A stretch of 64,000 bases of DNA. It comes from Branchiostoma floridae. Lineage: Eukaryota; Chordata; Leptocardii; Amphioxiformes; Branchiostomatidae. The stretch is from NCBI RefSeq assembly GCF_000003815.2, contig NW_023365693.1, positions 148,309 through 212,308 of the forward strand, given 5' to 3'. Every line of letters begins with the position of its first letter. Position 1 is the stretch's first letter. A program made the position numbers and the translations under genes. Below, piece after piece: positions 62,401 through 64,000 of the stretch. The notes beneath the pieces are model-generated. The model was not told the origin of the DNA. It ran no database searches and saw only the letters and a list, made by a program, of their open reading frames with translations.

Positions 62401-64000
62401 CAGGCGGGTAGCAGAAGCAAACATAGGAGCAAACTACTACACAGATGGTACCCAGCCTAGATTCAGCCAACAGCATGGCTTAATAAGTGTTTTTCTCTCC
62501 CCTCTCAGACTGGACCTGCAGGATCAGGAATCCAGCGAGGCGACCCTTGATCAGGTGGAGGCCATGCAGCTGACCTTCACACGGCAGCCGTACAGCCACA
62601 GGCATCAGCAGAGGAAAATGGATGCTGTGAGTCATTCCTTTATTTGTTCATTCCCACACTCACTCACTCACTCACTCACTCAGTCAGTCAGTCAGTCACT
62701 CACTCATTAACTCACTCACTCACTCATTAACTCACTCACTCACTCACTCACTCACTCACCCATGCAGCTGACCTTCACACGACAGCCGTACAGCCACAGG
62801 CACCAGCAGAGGAAAATGGACGCTGTGAGTCATTCCTTCATTCATTCACTTTCTCACTCACTCACTCACTCACTCACTCACTCACTCACTCACTCACTCA
62901 CTCACTCACTCACTCACTCACTCACTCGTTCACTCACTCACCCACTCACTCACTCACTCACCCACTCACTCACTCACTCACTCACTCATGCAGCTAACCT
63001 TCACACGGCAGCCATACAGTCACAGGCACCAGCAGAGGAAAATGGACGCTGTGAGTCATTCCTTCGTTCATTTGTTCATTCACTCACTCACTCACTCACT
63101 CACTCACTCTAGCTACTCCCCTCGTCCTTCTCTCATTTATCCATGCTCTCACTCCTTCTTCTCTTCAATCCTTACAGAAAGACTTACAAGAAGACAGCAG
63201 AAAACAGATGATAATAGAGCAGGACTCTTTCTTCCTTCCTTACATGAAAAGAGATGATACCAGAACAGGTTATGTTATCCAGAGTGTGATCAAAGTGACT
63301 CCAGGTTGCTCCACTCCCCCTCTCATTCCTTCATTCCTTTCTACCTCCTTACAGGAAGATTTGCAAGAAGACAGAAGGAAATAGATGATAGTAGAGCAGG
63401 TGATGGTGGACATGTTGTCTCAGGCTGTGATCAGCGACTCCAAACTACTGCTCTCCCTCCCTCTCTCATCATTCACTCACTCCTTCCTTCCTTCCTCCCT
63501 GCAGGATGATTTAAGAGAAGATAGAAGGAAGCAGATGATAGTAGAGCAGGTGATGGTGGATATGTTGTCCAGAGCAGTCATCAGCAAACCCAAACTACTC
63601 CCTTCCCCCCCTCTCTCTCTTTCTTTATCTCAGTCTCTCTCTCATTCATTCCTTTCATCCCTCCTTGCAGGACGACCTTCGAGAAGACAGAAGGAAGCAG
63701 ATGATAGTAGAGCAGGTGATGGTGGACATGTTATCCAGGGCTGTGATCAGCGACCCGGACTACTCCCTTCCCCCTCTCTCTCTTTATTTATCTCAGTCTC
63801 CCTCTCATTCATTCCTTTCATCCCTCCTTACAGGATGACTTGCGAGAAGACAGAAGAAAGCAGATGATAGTGGAGCAGTTGATGGTAGACATGATGTGCG
63901 GGCTGTGATCATTGATTCCATACTACATTGTACTTCTGTCTTCTTCTTTTCTCATTCATTCTCTCATTCCTTCCATCCTTGCAGGACGACCTTCGAGAAG
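50500..64000 (+). CDS. CAPS2: Calcyphosin-2-like protein, 5' half, runs off the window
   Basis: Coding exons on plus with matching phases: 50500-50580 (ATG; Gly/Arg-rich MDFILHGRGTPRHNRGGG), 51344-51396, 58890-58935 (EVPALDLGKLVDNDNT), 59320-59390, 59713-59773 (SWGTPINSPFALHYPTGRAKM), 61790-61977 (TAWDDPPVPDNLPSPGEKYK, QYRQYQQERQQQ), 62509-62626 (QPYSHRHQQRKMDA) and an exon of the type DDLREDRRKQMIVEQVMVDM followed by LSRAVISD (several copies from 63178). The order LDLGxLVDxD, GWGTP-like, PDNLPSPGEKYK, YRQYQQ and EQVMxDxLSRAVISD matches the N-terminal half of vertebrate CAPS2 as I remember it. The EF-hand C-terminus that binds calcium would lie beyond 64000. The second intron (7.5 kb) contains an antisense TRIM gene. 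Three exons have tandem extra copies. The family call rests on recalled similarity, not a search. Confidence 0.65.
51457..51636. mobile_element. Palindromic MITE, CTCCAAGCAGA family, with near-perfect 9-bp duplication
   Basis: Left arm TAATCTCCAAGCAGATCCTA, right arm TAGGATCTGCTTGGAGATTA. AGGGTATCA lies before the element and AGGGTATCG overlaps or follows its last base, so eight of nine bases match. It lies in CAPS2 intron 2, 60 bp after exon 2. The loop differs from the 17369 and 34025 copies by an insert with CACCTAAGCCGGCTTCACTC. Confidence 0.8.
51637..52892. other. Intron of CAPS2-like gene / 3' flank of TRIM gene
   Basis: AT-rich, no gene. A fragment of the TACTGTAAATGCA MITE (AACGTTCGCTGTGGTTTTAA) is at about 52560-52580. 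Confidence 0.5.
52893..58037 (-). CDS. TRIM-NHL protein with a long unusual N-terminal extension
   Basis: Five exons on minus: 58037-57377, 56938-56573, 56155-56024, 55719-55585 and 55348-52893; phases close and give about 1,249 residues. Residues 1-220 are Ser/Thr/Gln-rich with no fold recognised. Exon 2 encodes a globular segment (GCILLELEVPTEEDRLKLLR, QQVLLETFLPEFAAEGRA) that faintly recalls TRADD-type N-terminal domains. Exons 3-4 are acidic linkers. Exon 5: RING from about residue 459 (CDICQNIYEDPRVLPCGHTF to CPKC), two B-boxes (about 540-632), a coiled coil (about 640-760), a filamin-type Ig region and NHL repeats (FDRPIDVAVRGDRLYVADTD, PYGLAVQRDGRVVVADYG, LPHGVAVTEDGHVFVADAGD). RING implies ubiquitin E3 ligase activity; NHL propellers in TRIM2/3/71-type proteins bind RNA or protein. 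An acidic tract splits the NHL region. The gene lies antisense inside CAPS2 intron 2. Confidence 0.85.
53285..53445 (-). repeat. In-frame ATC/TCC microsatellite coding an acidic tract
   Basis: TCATCATCATC and CTCCTCCTCC runs on plus encode, on minus, a run of 12 aspartates, then EEEVVMEGDDFDTE, then about 10 glutamates and more D/E, roughly 50 residues. It falls between two NHL repeats of the TRIM protein, presumably in a loop of the propeller. Confidence 0.9.
56241..56447. mobile_element. MITE, TACTGTAAATGCA family, copy 5
   Basis: It runs from TACTGTAAATGCAATTAAG to TTTCTGCATTTACAGTA, with GCGGTGGTTTTAAGTTCGC inside. It is in the intron between TRIM exons 2 and 3 and also within CAPS2 intron 2. 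Confidence 0.85.
58038..58889. other. Upstream flank of the TRIM gene within CAPS2 intron 2
   Basis: It carries two related segments, ACAATGTAATTGTACACTCAG (about 58355) and ACAATGTAATTGTGCACTCAG (about 58762), each followed by a GTCTGGCTATGTGATCT-like phrase, so there is a short dispersed repeat. It presumably includes the TRIM promoter, but no specific site can be argued. Confidence 0.5.
60866..61151. mobile_element. MITE with TA flanks, family A, second copy
   Basis: Left GTCCACCTTTATCC, right ATAAAGGTGACC, TA on both sides. The inner blocks AGTTTGAAACCAG and CATATCCCTAAATAC match the 1791 copy. A fragment with GTTTGCAATGGATTTATGTT appears to be a scrap of the TACTGTAAATGCA MITE inside it. 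It lies in CAPS2 intron 5, ending about 60 bp from the first duplicated exon. Confidence 0.7.
61210..61560 (+). pseudogene. Three degenerate copies of the CAPS2 TAWDDP exon
   Basis: Copies start after CAG acceptors at 61210, 61348 and 61500, upstream of the intact exon at 61790. The first (ACGGCATGGGATGACCCCCT) and second (ACAGTGTGGGACGACCCCCC) each carry a one-base length change in the C run or next to it that shifts the frame. The third is more diverged (CAGTGGAATAAACCCTCTGT). The second and third copies and the intact exon share intron sequence upstream (TTGTGTC or GTTCCTTTGAT phrases), so intron and exon were duplicated together. Confidence 0.75.
62640..63110. repeat. (CACT)n microsatellite arrays between duplicated exons
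   Basis: Three CACT arrays at about 62653-62760, 62837-62990 and 63075-63110 separate copies of the QPYSHRHQQ exon. Long Ser/Leu/Thr/His frames here are artefacts. Confidence 0.9.
62766..63052 (+). CDS. CAPS2: Two extra copies of the CAPS2 QPYSHRHQQ exon part
   Basis: 62766-62826 and 62992-63052 repeat the 3' half of exon 62509-62626 nearly base for base (CTGACCTTCACACG, CAGCCGTACAGCCACAGG, AGGAAAATGGACGCT, then GTGAGT). Each is preceded by CATGCAG, which could serve as an acceptor, and both start and end in phase 0. Splicing of one or both would add a 20-residue peptide (TFTRQPYSHR and on) in frame. Use in transcripts is unknown; the array spacing is 226 bp. Confidence 0.5.
63178..64000 (+). 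CDS. CAPS2: Array of six copies of the CAPS2 DDLREDRRKQ exon
   Basis: After CAG acceptors, copies start at 63178, 63355, 63505, 63671, 63834 and 63985 (cut by the window end), spaced 150-177 bp. Copy 1 diverges (KDLQEDSRKQMIIEQD). Copy 2 has an in-frame TAG after DLQEDRRK. Copies 3 and 4 are open (DDLREDRRKQMIVEQVMVDM, LSRAVIS). Copy 5 has lost the frame after MVDMMC. No good donor follows the AVIS segment in copies 1-5; only an internal GTGATG could act. So most are likely pseudo-exons, and the working copy may be the last, at or beyond the window edge. Confidence 0.6.

Noticed and set aside
62640-63112. Ser/Leu/Thr/His-rich frames
   Set aside because: Translations of CACT microsatellites; only the short QPYSHRHQQ exon copies are meaningful.

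Overview
The window is eukaryotic nuclear DNA and most likely comes from a cephalochordate (amphioxus, Branchiostoma-like). The evidence is short GT-AG introns, animal-specific genes (SNRPE, a calcyphosin-2-like gene, a TRIM-NHL gene, TLC-domain genes), a tandem cluster of single-exon LRR receptors, and very dense small inverted-repeat transposons. The species is an inference, and no organelle, viral or bacterial content is seen. Exon models come from splice motifs, reading phase and protein family fit, not from transcripts.

Layout. 1-8 kb: mostly non-coding, with one small unrecognised minus-strand gene (2983-3444) whose start codon lies in a YY1-like site, several fold-back elements, a CA microsatellite, and a 30-bp minisatellite of about 35 copies (6411-7458). 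8-16.2 kb: four tandem minus-strand paralogues for type I membrane LRR proteins in units of about 2.1 kb, each with a 21-bp-repeat mucin-like stalk and repeats upstream. 16.2-24.3 kb: gene-poor, with a tRNA-derived SINE, a non-LTR 3' end, and fold-back elements; two of these contain the window's two assembly gaps and have perfect 9-bp target duplications. 24.3-31.2 kb: a four-exon C2H2 zinc-finger gene with a 1.2-kb 19-bp minisatellite in intron 1. Its last finger segment is repeated downstream, and one repeat is split by a 2-kb non-LTR retrotransposon that itself holds a 0.2-kb DNA transposon.

32-44.4 kb: two tandem plus-strand TLC-domain genes (TLCD4/TMEM56-like). Copy A has exons 2-6 but no visible exon 1. 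Copy B has exon 1, but its last coding exon is split by a 4,622-bp insertion with a perfect 9-bp duplication, inverted termini, an internal array of about 183 bp per unit and a possible two-exon mini-gene. 45.6-48.1 kb: SNRPE (minus, five exons), encoding spliceosomal Sm protein E. 50.5-64 kb: the 5' half of a calcyphosin-2-like (CAPS2) gene on plus, running off the end, with three exons multiplied in tandem. A five-exon TRIM-NHL gene (52893-58037, minus) lies inside its second intron.

The genes do not form a pathway. The main theme is local duplication at every scale (stalk repeats, exons, genes) and transposon insertion into or beside exons. Best leads: the 4.6-kb gene-carrying insertion in TLC copy B; a family of 9-bp-duplicating fold-back elements; a retroposon with 27-bp flanking repeats that appears to supply the zinc-finger gene's first splice donor; exon multiplication in CAPS2; and the TRIM-NHL protein's unusual N-terminal extension.
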